Made by a program: the position numbers and the translations under genes. 21,437 bases of DNA, from positions 1 through 21,437 of the forward strand of contig USSL01000006.1 in NCBI GenBank assembly GCA_900557175.1. The letters run 5' to 3'. This document shows, in pieces, positions 7,517-15,679 of the stretch; within the stretch, counting starts at the first letter, position 1, and each line of letters begins with the position of its first letter. This DNA comes from an uncultured Eubacteriales bacterium. GTDB lineage: Bacteria > Bacillota > Clostridia > Lachnospirales > Lachnospiraceae. The notes beneath the pieces were generated by a model. It had not been told where the DNA came from and searched no databases. It worked only from the letters and a program-made list of their open reading frames with translations.

Positions 7517-8719
7517 ATGATAAAAATTTATAGTCGTATTTATCAAAGTATTATGAAAGTCGGTATGTATGTTTTGCCGTGGAAAATGCCAAAAACAATG
7601 CAGGGACCGGGGGCTGTAAAACGGCTGCCTGCGGGAATTAAGCAGAAGAAATTCAAAAAGGCGCTCATAGTAACCGATAAAATGTTGATGCAGCTGAAGC
7701 TTTTGGATGGTTTTTTTGACGCTATGAAAAAAGAAAATGTTGATTATGTACTATATGATAAAGTGGAGCCAAATCCAAGTGATATTAACGTGGAAGAAGG
7801 CGTTGCACTGTATATAAAGGAGGGCTGCGACTGTATGGTAGCCTTCGGCGGCGGTTCTCCGATGGATTGTGCTAAAGGCATTGGCGCCCGCATTGCCCGG
7901 CCGAAAAAAACAGTCAGCAAACTGCAGGGACTTTTCAGAGTGCTGCGTCCGATCCCGACAATTTTTGCTGTGCCGACAACGGCGGGAACGGGTTCAGAGA
8001 CAACGATTGCCGCGGTTATTACAGAATCCGGGACGCATCATAAAGCGTCCATGAATGATTTATGTCTGATGCCGCGCTATGCTGTCCTTGATCCTGAACT
8101 TACGGCAGGTCTGCCAAAACAGGTGACTGCGACGACCGGTATGGATGCTTTAAGTCATGCAGTCGAGGCTTATACGAACCATACGTACAATACAGCTTTA
8201 GAGGATGAGCTTGCTAAAAGAGCGGTGAAGCTTATTTACAACAACCTGTATAAGGCATATGAAAACGGTGCAGATTTAAAGGCACGTCAAAATATGCAGC
8301 GTGCGGCTTTTTATGCCGGCAGAGCTTTTACCCGCGGCAGTGTCGGTTATGTCCACGCCATCGGTCATACGCTGGGCGGACTTTACGGCACACCGCATGG
8401 TCTTGCCATGGCAACGCTGCTGCCGCATGTTATGCGTGCTTTTGGCCCTGCTGCACACAAACGGCTGGCAGAGCTTTGCGATGTCTGCGGTATTCATGCC
8501 GACAATGACAGTGATGCGGCAAAAGCGGAAGCTTTCTTAAACTGGATAGACGAGATGAAAGAAAAAATGAATATTCCTGTTTATCCGCCGACGATTAAGG
8601 CTGAGGACATTACCCAGATTGTTGACTGGGCTTACAAAGAGGGAAATCCGCTTTATCCGACGCCGGTGACATGGGATAAGTCAGACTTCAGACGGTTTAT
8701 ACGGCTGATGATGAATTGA
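7517..8719 (+). CDS. Iron-containing alcohol dehydrogenase
   Basis: 400-residue group III (iron-type) alcohol dehydrogenase, NAD(P)-dependent, interconverting alcohols and aldehydes. The dinucleotide loop GGGSPMDCAKGIG and PTTAGTGSE are intact. The four metal ligands line up with E. coli FucO (D196, H200, H263, H277): here D210, H214, H280 and H294, with the same 4- and 14-residue spacings. I start at ATG 7517 rather than the GTG at 7502, because GTGGGG at 7502-7507 makes a plausible ribosome site for the ATG. It follows the ferredoxin by 70 bases. The context suggests it handles the same aldehydes as AOR, so the cluster could dispose of an aldehyde by reduction as well as oxidation. That pairing is inference. 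No transcription terminator is evident after it. Confidence 0.92.
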   Translation: MIKIYSRIYQSIMKVGMYVLPWKMPKTMQGPGAVKRLPAGIKQKKFKKALIVTDKMLMQLKLLDGFFDAMKKENVDYVLYDKVEPNPSDINVEEGVALYIKEGCDCMVAFGGGSPMDCAKGIGARIARPKKTVSKLQGLFRVLRPIPTIFAVPTTAGTGSETTIAAVITESGTHHKASMNDLCLMPRYAVLDPELTAGLPKQVTATTGMDALSHAVEAYTNHTYNTALEDELAKRAVKLIYNNLYKAYENGADLKARQNMQRAAFYAGRAFTRGSVGYVHAIGHTLGGLYGTPHGLAMATLLPHVMRAFGPAAHKRLAELCDVCGIHADNDSDAAKAEAFLNWIDEMKEKMNIPVYPPTIKAEDITQIVDWAYKEGNPLYPTPVTWDKSDFRRFIRLMMN

Positions 8720-8866
8720 CGACAGTTTGTGACATACAATATCATTTATTTGGGCAAATCTTACAAAAAAAGTGTTATAGTGAAAAAAAACAGGACAAAA
8801 GTGCAAATCATAAATAGCGTCGATGGGGTACACTTAGAATAAAGTGTAATAGAAGGGAGAAATGGT
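8720..8866 (+). promoter_or_regulatory. Fucosidase leader: extended -10 promoter candidate and palindrome
   Basis: This intergenic stretch separates the alcohol dehydrogenase from the fucosidase. TGTTATAGT (8773-8781) is an extended -10 element, although no good -35 sits at normal distance. TTGACG (8716-8721) with TATCAT (8740-8745), 18 bases apart, is a second possibility. A 7-base perfect inverted repeat, TACACTT (8829-8835) and AAGTGTA (8842-8848) around AGAATA, lies between promoter and start and could be an operator or small hairpin. The GGGAG at 8854-8858 is eight bases from the GTG start. Confidence 0.4.
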
Positions 8867-11800
8867 GTGAAGACAAAAAACATGAGAAAAGTCTTTGCGG
8901 GGATATGTGCGGCTGCGCTGGCAGTGACAGCTGTTCCATTTTCGATGCAGTCGGAGGCAGCAACGGAACAGATCAATCCTGAGCAGGATGCGATGAAAAT
9001 TAAGTTTGATGAGCCGGTATCTAAAGGAACGCTGACAGGCGGTTCGGGTAATTTTACAAAACCGGGCAGTGATACCGACTGGTGGCAGCAGCTGTCACTT
9101 CCAGTAGGAAATTCCCATATGGGTGTGAATGTGTACGGTGAAGTGGAAAAGGAACACCTGACATTTAACCATAAGACGCTATGGAACGGAGGACCGTCTC
9201 CGTCAAGACCATATACAGGCGGAAACATTGCGACGGTTGACGGGCAGCCGATGGCTGAGTACATGGAATCTGTGCAGGAGGCATTTTTAAATAATGATCC
9301 GAATGCATCAAAAATGTGTGATAAACTCGTCGGCGCTTTTTCAAGAGAATATGGCGCATATCAGGGCTGGGGTGATATTTATCTTGATTTTGACCGTGAG
9401 CCGCCGAAGAAAGATACGTCTTTAATTATCGGTGATGGCAGTGAACAGATTGCATACGGCGACGGATGGCATTCCTATCAGCAGCCGGAATGGGAAGGCG
9501 GTACAGAACATTACAATGATAATCCGGGAAAATTTACTGTTTCCTTTGAGGGTACGGGCATCCAGATGATTGGCGTTAAAGGACCGGATATGGGAAATTT
9601 TAAAGCCTATGTGGATGACGAGACAACAGCAATCACAGGTTCAATGACAAAGGATCAAAAGGAAGTCAATGCGGTATTATTTGAAATTTCAGGTCTTTCT
9701 TACGGACAGCATACATTGTATTTTGAATCAATGGTTAATGAACAATCAGCAAATAAAGCAAAAAAGACATCGTTTGACTGCTTTAAAGTGCTGGAGGGCG
9801 AGACAATTGACTGGAAGACGGATGCCGGAAATGATAAGATGACATTCACAGGACAGTGGGCAATCTATGACCGTTCAGGCGAGGGGGATGCAGTCGACTG
9901 GTTTGGAAAAGATGAAGTTTACATTGACGGTGCCAATGCAGAAGGCGCCCAGCTGACATGCCGGTTTACAGGTACCGGCTTTGAACTTTTCGGCGCAAAA
10001 AGCAACAAGCTTGGAAAGTTTATGTACAAAGTAGATGACGGTGAGTTTACAGAAGTCAATACATATGCGGAAGCTTTCGCACGTCAGAGTCTTTTAAAAG
10101 TGGAAGGACTGACAAAGGGCGAGCATACGCTGACAATCCAGGCGGTCAAGGATAATAAAGTTTCTTTTGACGGTATTGTGACAACAATGATTGAAAAGCA
10201 GGAGCCGGAAGGAGAAACGCATACAGAAACAACCAATTATGAGAGAGCATTAGACATTGACAATGCGGTTGCGACAGTATCCTATGACAGAGATTATACA
10301 CATTACTACCGTGAATATTTTGCAAGCTATCCAGACAATGTCATTGCGATGAAGCTGACGGCTAAGGCGATTGAAGGGGCTGAAGGTGCGATGCATCCGC
10401 TGACATTTGAAGTCAGCTTCCCTGTGGATCAGCCAAAAGATGCTTCACTTGGCAAGGAAGTGACGTATACGACAACAGACGATACAATTGAAGTTTCCGG
10501 AAAATTGAAAGATAATGATATGAAATTAAACGGAAGACTTAAGGTTGTATTAAACGGTGACGGTACAGTTGCGCCGGCAGAGGGCAAGGAAGGCACATTG
10601 CTTGTCAGCAATGCGACAGAAGTTTATATTTTTGTGACAGCAGATACCGATTATAAAATGGTATATCCGACATACCGCTCAGGGGAGACAGATGCACAGC
10701 TTTCAGCGAAAGTGAAGTCGGTGATGGATGCTGCTGTCAATAAAGGCTATGACGCCGTAAAGGCAGCTGCCGTGACAGATTATAAAAATATTTATGACAG
10801 AGTTAAAATTGATTTCGGTCAGACGGTGTCTGAAAAAACAACCGACGATTTGATTGCAGCTTACAAAAATGGCGGTGCAGGCGCCGATGAAAAGGCATAT
10901 TTGGAAACAATGATTTTCCAGTACGGACGTTATTTGCAGATTTCTTCATCGAGAGAGGGCGACCGACTTCCGGCAAACCTTCAGGGCGTATGGCTTGATG
11001 CTACCGGTGAAGCCAACAATCCGGTTGCGTGGGGCAGCGATTACCATATGAACGTCAATCTCCAGATGAATTACTGGCCGACTTATGTGACGAATATGGC
11101 AGAATGTGCAGAGCCGATGATTGCCTATATGGAAGGACTGCGCGAGCCGGGACGTGTGACGGCTTCGACATATTATGGCATTGATAATTCGGGCGGACAG
11201 CATAACGGCTTCATGGCAAATACGCAGAATACACCGTTTGGCTGGACTTGTCCGGGTTGGAACTTTTCATGGGGATGGTCGCCGGCGGCAGTGCCGTGGA
11301 TGCTTCAGAATGTTTACGAAGCTTATGAGTATTCCGGCGATTTAGATAAGCTTCAGAATGAGATTTTACCGATGATGGCTGAGGAAGCACAGTTTTATAT
11401 GCAAATTCTTAAAGAGGTGACAGATGCCGACGGTACAGAGCGTTATGTGACGATTCCGGCATATTCACCGGAGCACGGCCCTTATACGGCAGGCAATGTC
11501 TATGAAAATGTTCTTGTATGGCAGCTGTTTAATGATTGCATCGAAGCGGCAGAGGCTCTGAATGCAAGAACACCGGGCACAGTTTCTGAGACACAGATGA
11601 ATGAATGGAAAAAATACCGCGACGGTTTAAAACCAATTGAAATCGGCGAGAGCGGACAGATTAAAGAGTGGTACGATGAAACTGCCCTCGGACAGACAGC
11701 TTCGGGCAAAATTTCGGGCTATGAGCAAGGCCACCGTCATATGTCTCATTTGCTTGGATTGTTCCCTGGAGACTTAGTCAATGTTGATAATGAGGCATAC

Positions 11801-12709
11801 ATCAATGCAGCGAAAGTATCTTTGGAAAACCGCGGTGACAATGCGACCGGCTGGGGTATTGCACAGCGTCTGAATGCGTGGGCAAGAACAGGCGACGGCA
11901 ACCATGCCTATAAAATTATTGACCAGTTTGTGAAAACAGGTATTTATTCAAACCTTTGGGATTCACACCCGCCGTTCCAGATTGACGGAAACTTTGGATT
12001 TACGAGTGGTGTTGCCGAGATGCTTATGCAGTCCAATGCAGGTTATATTAATCTTCTGCCTGCAATGCCGGAAAATGCATGGCAGACGGGTTCTGTCAGC
12101 GGTCTTGTTGCAAGAGGAAACTTTGAAGTTTCTGAAAGCTGGGCAGACGGCACATTGACAGGCGCCAAGATTCTTTCCCAAAATGGCGGCACATGTACAG
12201 TACAGGCAAGTGACTGGGAATATATTTCAGTAAGTGACAGCCGTGGCAATGTGACAGTGACACCTGTGGAAGGCAAGACAGGACGCGTTTCTTTTGAGAC
12301 CGTGGCTGGCGAAACATATACGCTGACAGAAAGCACGGAGGCACCTGTGCCGCCGGAAACAGATGATTCCGAGTCACAGGAGACAGGTGATTCCGAGTCA
12401 CAGGAAACAGGCGATTCCGAGTCACAGGAGACAGGTGAATCCGAATCACAGGAGACAGGCGATTCTGAATCACAGAGTACAAGTGAGTCTGAAACGGACG
12501 ATACAAATGAATCCGGAGAAGCAGGTTCAGATACAAATGAAACAGGGACACCGGGCACATCTGCACCGGATAAGCCGGATAAACCGTCTGACAGCGTTCA
12601 GACAGGTGACACGGCGCCGATTATAGCGTTTGCGCTTGTACTGTTTGTATCAGCAGCAGAAATAGCAACAATATTGTTTGTCAAAGCTAGAAAAAGACAG
12701 AGAAGGTAA
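8867..12709 (+). CDS. Secreted, wall-anchored GH95 alpha-L-fucosidase with inserted modules
   Basis: 1280-residue inverting glycoside hydrolase (GH95), expected to release alpha-linked L-fucose, mainly 1,2-linked, from mucin or milk-type glycans outside the cell. It has a signal peptide (residues 1 to ~31, hydrophobic AGICAAALAVTAV core, cut near SEA). The GH95 N-terminal beta domain starts at WWQQLSLPVGNSHMG and is interrupted at ~178-450 by two related beta-sandwich modules, resuming at TNYERALDID. The (alpha/alpha)6 barrel carries N729 and N731 in HMNVNLQMNYWP, E869 in SPEHG and D1040 in PPFQIDGNFG, matching N421, N423, E566 and D766 of Bifidobacterium AfcA. Five 8-residue repeats (1167-1206) form a stalk, followed by a SVQTGD sorting-like motif, one membrane helix and a KARKRQRR tail. 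The GTG start has GGGAG eight bases upstream. It stands alone between a promoter region and a strong terminator. Confidence 0.93.
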   Translation: MKTKNMRKVFAGICAAALAVTAVPFSMQSEAATEQINPEQDAMKIKFDEPVSKGTLTGGSGNFTKPGSDTDWWQQLSLPVGNSHMGVNVYGEVEKEHLTFNHKTLWNGGPSPSRPYTGGNIATVDGQPMAEYMESVQEAFLNNDPNASKMCDKLVGAFSREYGAYQGWGDIYLDFDREPPKKDTSLIIGDGSEQIAYGDGWHSYQQPEWEGGTEHYNDNPGKFTVSFEGTGIQMIGVKGPDMGNFKAYVDDETTAITGSMTKDQKEVNAVLFEISGLSYGQHTLYFESMVNEQSANKAKKTSFDCFKVLEGETIDWKTDAGNDKMTFTGQWAIYDRSGEGDAVDWFGKDEVYIDGANAEGAQLTCRFTGTGFELFGAKSNKLGKFMYKVDDGEFTEVNTYAEAFARQSLLKVEGLTKGEHTLTIQAVKDNKVSFDGIVTTMIEKQEPEGETHTETTNYERALDIDNAVATVSYDRDYTHYYREYFASYPDNVIAMKLTAKAIEGAEGAMHPLTFEVSFPVDQPKDASLGKEVTYTTTDDTIEVSGKLKDNDMKLNGRLKVVLNGDGTVAPAEGKEGTLLVSNATEVYIFVTADTDYKMVYPTYRSGETDAQLSAKVKSVMDAAVNKGYDAVKAAAVTDYKNIYDRVKIDFGQTVSEKTTDDLIAAYKNGGAGADEKAYLETMIFQYGRYLQISSSREGDRLPANLQGVWLDATGEANNPVAWGSDYHMNVNLQMNYWPTYVTNMAECAEPMIAYMEGLREPGRVTASTYYGIDNSGGQHNGFMANTQNTPFGWTCPGWNFSWGWSPAAVPWMLQNVYEAYEYSGDLDKLQNEILPMMAEEAQFYMQILKEVTDADGTERYVTIPAYSPEHGPYTAGNVYENVLVWQLFNDCIEAAEALNARTPGTVSETQMNEWKKYRDGLKPIEIGESGQIKEWYDETALGQTASGKISGYEQGHRHMSHLLGLFPGDLVNVDNEAYINAAKVSLENRGDNATGWGIAQRLNAWARTGDGNHAYKIIDQFVKTGIYSNLWDSHPPFQIDGNFGFTSGVAEMLMQSNAGYINLLPAMPENAWQTGSVSGLVARGNFEVSESWADGTLTGAKILSQNGGTCTVQASDWEYISVSDSRGNVTVTPVEGKTGRVSFETVAGETYTLTESTEAPVPPETDDSESQETGDSESQETGDSESQETGESESQETGDSESQSTSESETDDTNESGEAGSDTNETGTPGTSAPDKPDKPSDSVQTGDTAPIIAFALVLFVSAAEIATILFVKARKRQRR
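12365..12484 (+). repeat. Five 24-bp in-frame tandem repeats in the fucosidase stalk
   Basis: Five adjacent 24-base units encode DSESQETG (units 1-3), ESESQETG (unit 4) and DSESQSTS (unit 5). They form an acidic, Ser/Thr-rich spacer between the catalytic region and the wall anchor. The first three units differ at only two third-codon positions, so recent slippage or recombination is likely and copy number may vary between strains. Confidence 0.9.
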
Positions 12710-12721
12710 ATAGTATAAAAC

Positions 12722-12768
12722 ACGGGCTGCCGTTGACGATTGAATCGGAAAACGGCGGCCCGTTTTAA
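12722..12768 (+). terminator. Rho-independent terminator after the fucosidase
   Basis: A 13-base stem (12722-12734 with 12751-12763, only one G-T pair) closes a 16-base loop and runs into a T-rich tract. It lies 13 bases past the fucosidase stop and ends that transcription unit. Confidence 0.9.
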
Positions 12769-12775
12769 ATTTGCA

Positions 12776-12805
12776 TTGCCATTTTTGCCGAAAATATGCT
12801 AAAAT
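12776..12805 (+). promoter_or_regulatory. Promoter of the TIM-barrel / HAD / VanW / DIP1984 operon
   Basis: TTGCCA (12776-12781) and TAAAAT (12800-12805) are 18 bases apart, with a TG one base before the -10 box (TGCTAAAAT), giving an extended -10. It lies just after the fucosidase terminator and about 45 bases before the next start, as expected for a housekeeping-sigma promoter. Confidence 0.6.
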
Positions 12806-12849
12806 CGAATTAATGATGAGGCATTGGAAGACAAAGGGGCTGATTGATA

Positions 12850-13536
12850 GTGAAAGACGCATTGAATTTAATTGTAATGCTGACATATAATGACAAGACA
12901 GTAGAAAATGCAGCACATATTTTTGAACAGTGTAAAAATTCAAAGGCAGAATTTTGGGGAATGAAAGAGGCGCCACTGCCGCTGTCACAGATGAAAGCGA
13001 TTTTTGGCAGAATGAAGGCGTGCCAAAAAACGACAGTGCTTGAAACGGTGGCCTATACAGAAAATGAATGTATGGAAGGGGCGCTGACAGCTGCCGCCTG
13101 TGGCTGTGATATTCTTATGGGGACGAAATTTTTTGATTCCGTCAATGATTTTTGCAGGGAACATGATATTAAATATATGCCTTTTGTCGGTGAAGTGAGC
13201 GGCCGTCCGTCGGTACTTTCAGGAAATGCCGGTACGATGCTTGCAGAAGCAGAGGAATGTTTGAAAAAGGGCGTTTTCGGTTTTGATCTGCTCGGCTACA
13301 GGTATACGGGCGATGCAGGGATGCTGATTAACCGCTTTAATGCCGGGGCAGGCGCGCCGGTGTGCATTGCCGGGAGTGTGAATAGTTTTGCGCGGCTTGA
13401 TGAACTGAAAGCTGTGCGGCCGTGGGCATTTACAGTGGGCAGCGCTTTTTTTGAGAAGCGATTCGGAGAGACATTTGAGGCGCAGATCAATGCTGTATGC
13501 GACTATGTGGATGACTTGGGAGGCAGCGATGTTTAA
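12850..13536 (+). CDS. Putative TIM-barrel protein of unknown function
   Basis: 228 residues without a signal peptide or membrane helix. I do not recognise a named family. Alternating short hydrophobic strands and helices fit a small (beta/alpha)8 barrel: LNLIVMLTYND, TTVLETVAYTE, GCDILMGT, IKYMPFVGEVS, GVFGFDLLGYRY, PVCIAGSVNSFARLDEL and FTVGSAFFEKRF. The last two strands resemble the phosphate-binding end of HisA/TrpF/NanE-like barrels (glycine-rich turn after the seventh strand, GSAFF at the eighth), so a phospho-sugar or related ligand is possible but unproven. GTG 12850 has AAGGGG about ten bases upstream; an upstream TTG (12844) is too close to that site. The stop overlaps the start of the next gene by eight bases, so the two are co-translated. 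Confidence 0.7.
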   Translation: MKDALNLIVMLTYNDKTVENAAHIFEQCKNSKAEFWGMKEAPLPLSQMKAIFGRMKACQKTTVLETVAYTENECMEGALTAAACGCDILMGTKFFDSVNDFCREHDIKYMPFVGEVSGRPSVLSGNAGTMLAEAEECLKKGVFGFDLLGYRYTGDAGMLINRFNAGAGAPVCIAGSVNSFARLDELKAVRPWAFTVGSAFFEKRFGETFEAQINAVCDYVDDLGGSDV

Positions 13537-14080
13537 AAAATTTTATCCCTATGCTTATGTAAACAGTGTCTTTGATATTGATTATGAAAAGCTTTATGCG
13601 CTTGGATACCGGGGCATTGTTTTTGATATTGATAATACACTTGTTCATCATGGCGATGCTTCGACACCGGAAGTTGATGCCTTGTTTCAAAAAATACATA
13701 AAATTGGTTTGAAGACGCTGCTGCTTTCAAATAACAGTAAAGAAAGAATTGAAGGCTTCATTGAAAATATTGATACGCTTTATATCGAGATGGCAAATAA
13801 ACCAGACACGGCAGGTTATTATAAGGCGCAGAAAATGCTTGGCCTCAAAAAACAGGAAATGCTTTTTGTCGGTGATCAGCTGTTTACAGATATTTTAGGG
13901 GCGAACAGGTGCGGTTTTGCAAGTATACTTGTGAAGTTTATACGCATTGACGAAACTGCGCCGATTGGGAAGCGCCGTCATGTAGAAAATATTATTTTAA
14001 AATTTTATCAAAGAAGTAAAAAATACAAAGACAGACTCGGAAATTTGACTGTCGGGAGGGAAAAAGATGCGGCCAAATAA
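13529..14080 (+). CDS. YqeG-family HAD-superfamily (IIIA) phosphatase
   Basis: 183-residue cytoplasmic HAD hydrolase close in length and layout to Bacillus YqeG. Motif I is VFDIDNTLV with nucleophile D33 and acid/base D35; motif II is the serine of LLLSNNS (~64-70); motif III is the acidic FVGDQLFTDILGAN (~113-126). The N-terminal FKKFYPYAYVNSVFDID is typical of YqeG. Family members are uncharacterised phosphatases, so the substrate is unknown. ATG 13529 has a GGGAGG site six bases upstream and overlaps the previous gene; a longer in-frame extension upstream would lie inside that gene. The stop overlaps the VanW-family start by 14 bases. Confidence 0.88.
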   Translation: MFKKFYPYAYVNSVFDIDYEKLYALGYRGIVFDIDNTLVHHGDASTPEVDALFQKIHKIGLKTLLLSNNSKERIEGFIENIDTLYIEMANKPDTAGYYKAQKMLGLKKQEMLFVGDQLFTDILGANRCGFASILVKFIRIDETAPIGKRRHVENIILKFYQRSKKYKDRLGNLTVGREKDAAK

Positions 14081-14894
14081 AAACTTTTGCGATATAAATC
14101 CGTTTTTTTACAAGTTGTCGGTACAAAAAGGTATTTTTGTAAGACATATCAAAGATATGACCGGCGGCGGGCATTTTGCAAAAACGATAGAGAAAAAGAA
14201 ATTACCGGTAATCATTTCAGAGCATAGTTCACATCTGATTAAAAAAGGCAAAGGCATTGATCCGGTATTGCAGCAGAATAAGGCAGAGAATATAGACATT
14301 GCATCAAAGACGATGAACGGCATGCTCATTCGTCCGGGAGAAGTATTTTCATTTTGGAAGACTGTCGGAAAAATTACCGCCCAAAAAGGGTATAAGGACG
14401 GCCGTGTTATTTTGCAAAATAAAATCAGGCCGGGACGGGGCGGCGGCCTTTGCAATCTTGCCAATACACTGAATATTTTGATATTGCACAGTCCGCTGAC
14501 AATTACCGAATTTCATAAACATTCGGATGCGCTGGCGCCGGATGCCGGAGGTGTTCGTGTGCCTATGAGCGCAGGAACATCGGTCAGTTACAATTACATT
14601 GATTATCGTTTTCAAAATAATACAGACCAGACATTTCAGCTTTGCATATGGTGTGAAAATGAGGAATTAAAGGCAGAACTTCGCAGTGAACACGATGTGC
14701 CTTATAGGTATGAAATTGTCGAGGAAGACCATCATTTTCATAAGGAAGGCGACAAATACTACCGGATTTCAAAAATTTACAGAGATACGATTGAAAAAGC
14801 TACCAAAAAAATGATAGACCATCAGCTGATTTGGGACAATCATTCGATGGTGATGTTTGACGAAGCAATGATACCAAAGGAATGGATACGGTAA
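14067..14894 (+). CDS. VanW-family protein
   Basis: 275-residue protein with the VanW domain, named for an accessory gene of vancomycin-resistance clusters but widespread in Firmicutes and of unknown biochemistry. Recognisable stretches are GMLIRPGEVFSFWKTVG (~85-101), the GRGGGLCNLANTLN block (~123-136), a HSPLTITEFHKHSDAL segment and SVSYNYIDYRFQN. There is no signal peptide, so it is probably cytoplasmic. A GGGAGG site precedes ATG 14067, which lies inside the end of the HAD gene. There are no vanA/H/X genes here, so nothing suggests glycopeptide resistance. Confidence 0.88.
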   Translation: MRPNKNFCDINPFFYKLSVQKGIFVRHIKDMTGGGHFAKTIEKKKLPVIISEHSSHLIKKGKGIDPVLQQNKAENIDIASKTMNGMLIRPGEVFSFWKTVGKITAQKGYKDGRVILQNKIRPGRGGGLCNLANTLNILILHSPLTITEFHKHSDALAPDAGGVRVPMSAGTSVSYNYIDYRFQNNTDQTFQLCIWCENEELKAELRSEHDVPYRYEIVEEDHHFHKEGDKYYRISKIYRDTIEKATKKMIDHQLIWDNHSMVMFDEAMIPKEWIR

Positions 14895-14908
14895 ATGGAG
14901 GGAAAGCT

Positions 14909-15424
14909 ATGACAAAGATGACATCGGCATATGCCAACAAGCTTTTGAAAAAGCTCAATGAGGACAAGGAATTTTGGAATAATAAGGAGAGAAATGGCTA
15001 TCTGTATGTGGCGGCTGTAGATGAGGAACCGGTGATTCCTGATTATGATTACTGCGATGTTGCAAAAAATATTGAAGAAATTGATGATAAAATCGTCAAA
15101 ATCAAGCACGCCATTAATCTTGCCAATGCAACGAATCAGATACAGGTCGGGGATAAGCAGATGACGGCGGATATGATTCTTGTCAGAATGGCTCAGTTAA
15201 ACGTCCGCAAGCAGATGCTTGATAATATGCGGAAGCAGTCGCCGAAAAAGCGTATTGATTCGGTAAGCTTTTCAACACGGAAAACATCGCCGGAATATCA
15301 GTATATTAATTATGACCTTGAATTGATTAAGGAAGCATACGAGCGGACAGATACGGAAATTGCACAGATGCAGATGGCACTCGACAAATATAATCAGATT
15401 GTTGAATTTGATGTAGAAATCTAA
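14909..15424 (+). CDS. DIP1984-like coiled-coil protein of unknown function
   Basis: 171 residues, mostly helical and charged, no cysteine cluster, signal or membrane segment. Two predicted long helices flank an INLANATNQIQVGDKQMTAD segment, which resembles the IN-x-TN...DG-x-x-LTEA centre of DIP1984/septicolysin-type proteins; the match is from memory and moderate. The C-terminal half ends in a long amphipathic helix (LIKEAYERTDTEIAQMQMALD). ATG 14909 is preceded by GGAGGGAAA at optimal spacing, preferable to the ATG at 14882 inside the VanW-family gene. It is the last gene of the four-gene operon and is followed at once by a hairpin terminator. Confidence 0.7.
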   Translation: MTKMTSAYANKLLKKLNEDKEFWNNKERNGYLYVAAVDEEPVIPDYDYCDVAKNIEEIDDKIVKIKHAINLANATNQIQVGDKQMTADMILVRMAQLNVRKQMLDNMRKQSPKKRIDSVSFSTRKTSPEYQYINYDLELIKEAYERTDTEIAQMQMALDKYNQIVEFDVEI

Positions 15425-15453
15425 AAGGCAGCAGTATAGGGCTGCTTTATTTT
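15425..15453 (+). terminator. Intrinsic terminator after the DIP1984-like gene
   Basis: An 8-base stem with one G-U pair (15425-15432 with 15441-15448), an 8-base loop and a following ATTTT tract lie directly after the stop codon. It is short but well placed to end the operon that began near 12805. Confidence 0.6.
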
Positions 15454-15679
15454 CCATGCCGGCCAAATTTTTACATATTTATAAGCTTTTTAAATGTTTA
15501 ATGTTTTTTCTTATTTGTTATTGAGTTATTTATTATTGCTTAATGTTTATTGTTTTCAGCATAGAATAAGAAGAATTTTTTGTATCAGGCCGGCTAAAAA
15601 CTTCACATCAAAGATGTGCGCCCCGAAGTATGGTTATAGGGGCGTTTTTGGAATGGATTCAGAAGAAAGAGGACTATAA
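15454..15679 (+). promoter_or_regulatory. AT-rich hsdM leader with tandem hairpins, the second terminator-like
   Basis: The first ~140 bases are strongly AT-rich and hold no convincing gene or clear consensus promoter. They are followed by two abutting hairpins. The first is CACATC/GATGTG around AAA (15604-15618). The second is CGCCCC/GGGGCG (15619-15624 with 15639-15644) with a short inner TAT/ATA helix and a T5 tract (15645-15649). The second has the form of an intrinsic terminator only 31 bases before the hsdM ATG, leaving no room for a promoter in between. hsdM transcripts should therefore cross it. Confidence 0.55.

Noticed and set aside
12365..12484. The 24-base repeats as a CRISPR-like array
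   Set aside because: The units are adjacent without spacers, in frame, and encode a Ser/Glu-rich stalk.
12043..12558. A 171-codon - strand frame opposite the fucosidase end
   Set aside because: It is a mirror of the in-frame repeats and the fucosidase gene, with no ribosome site and a low-complexity product.
14067..14894. A glycopeptide resistance gene
   Set aside because: The VanW family is common in Firmicutes without resistance, and no vanH, vanA/B or vanX-type gene is present.
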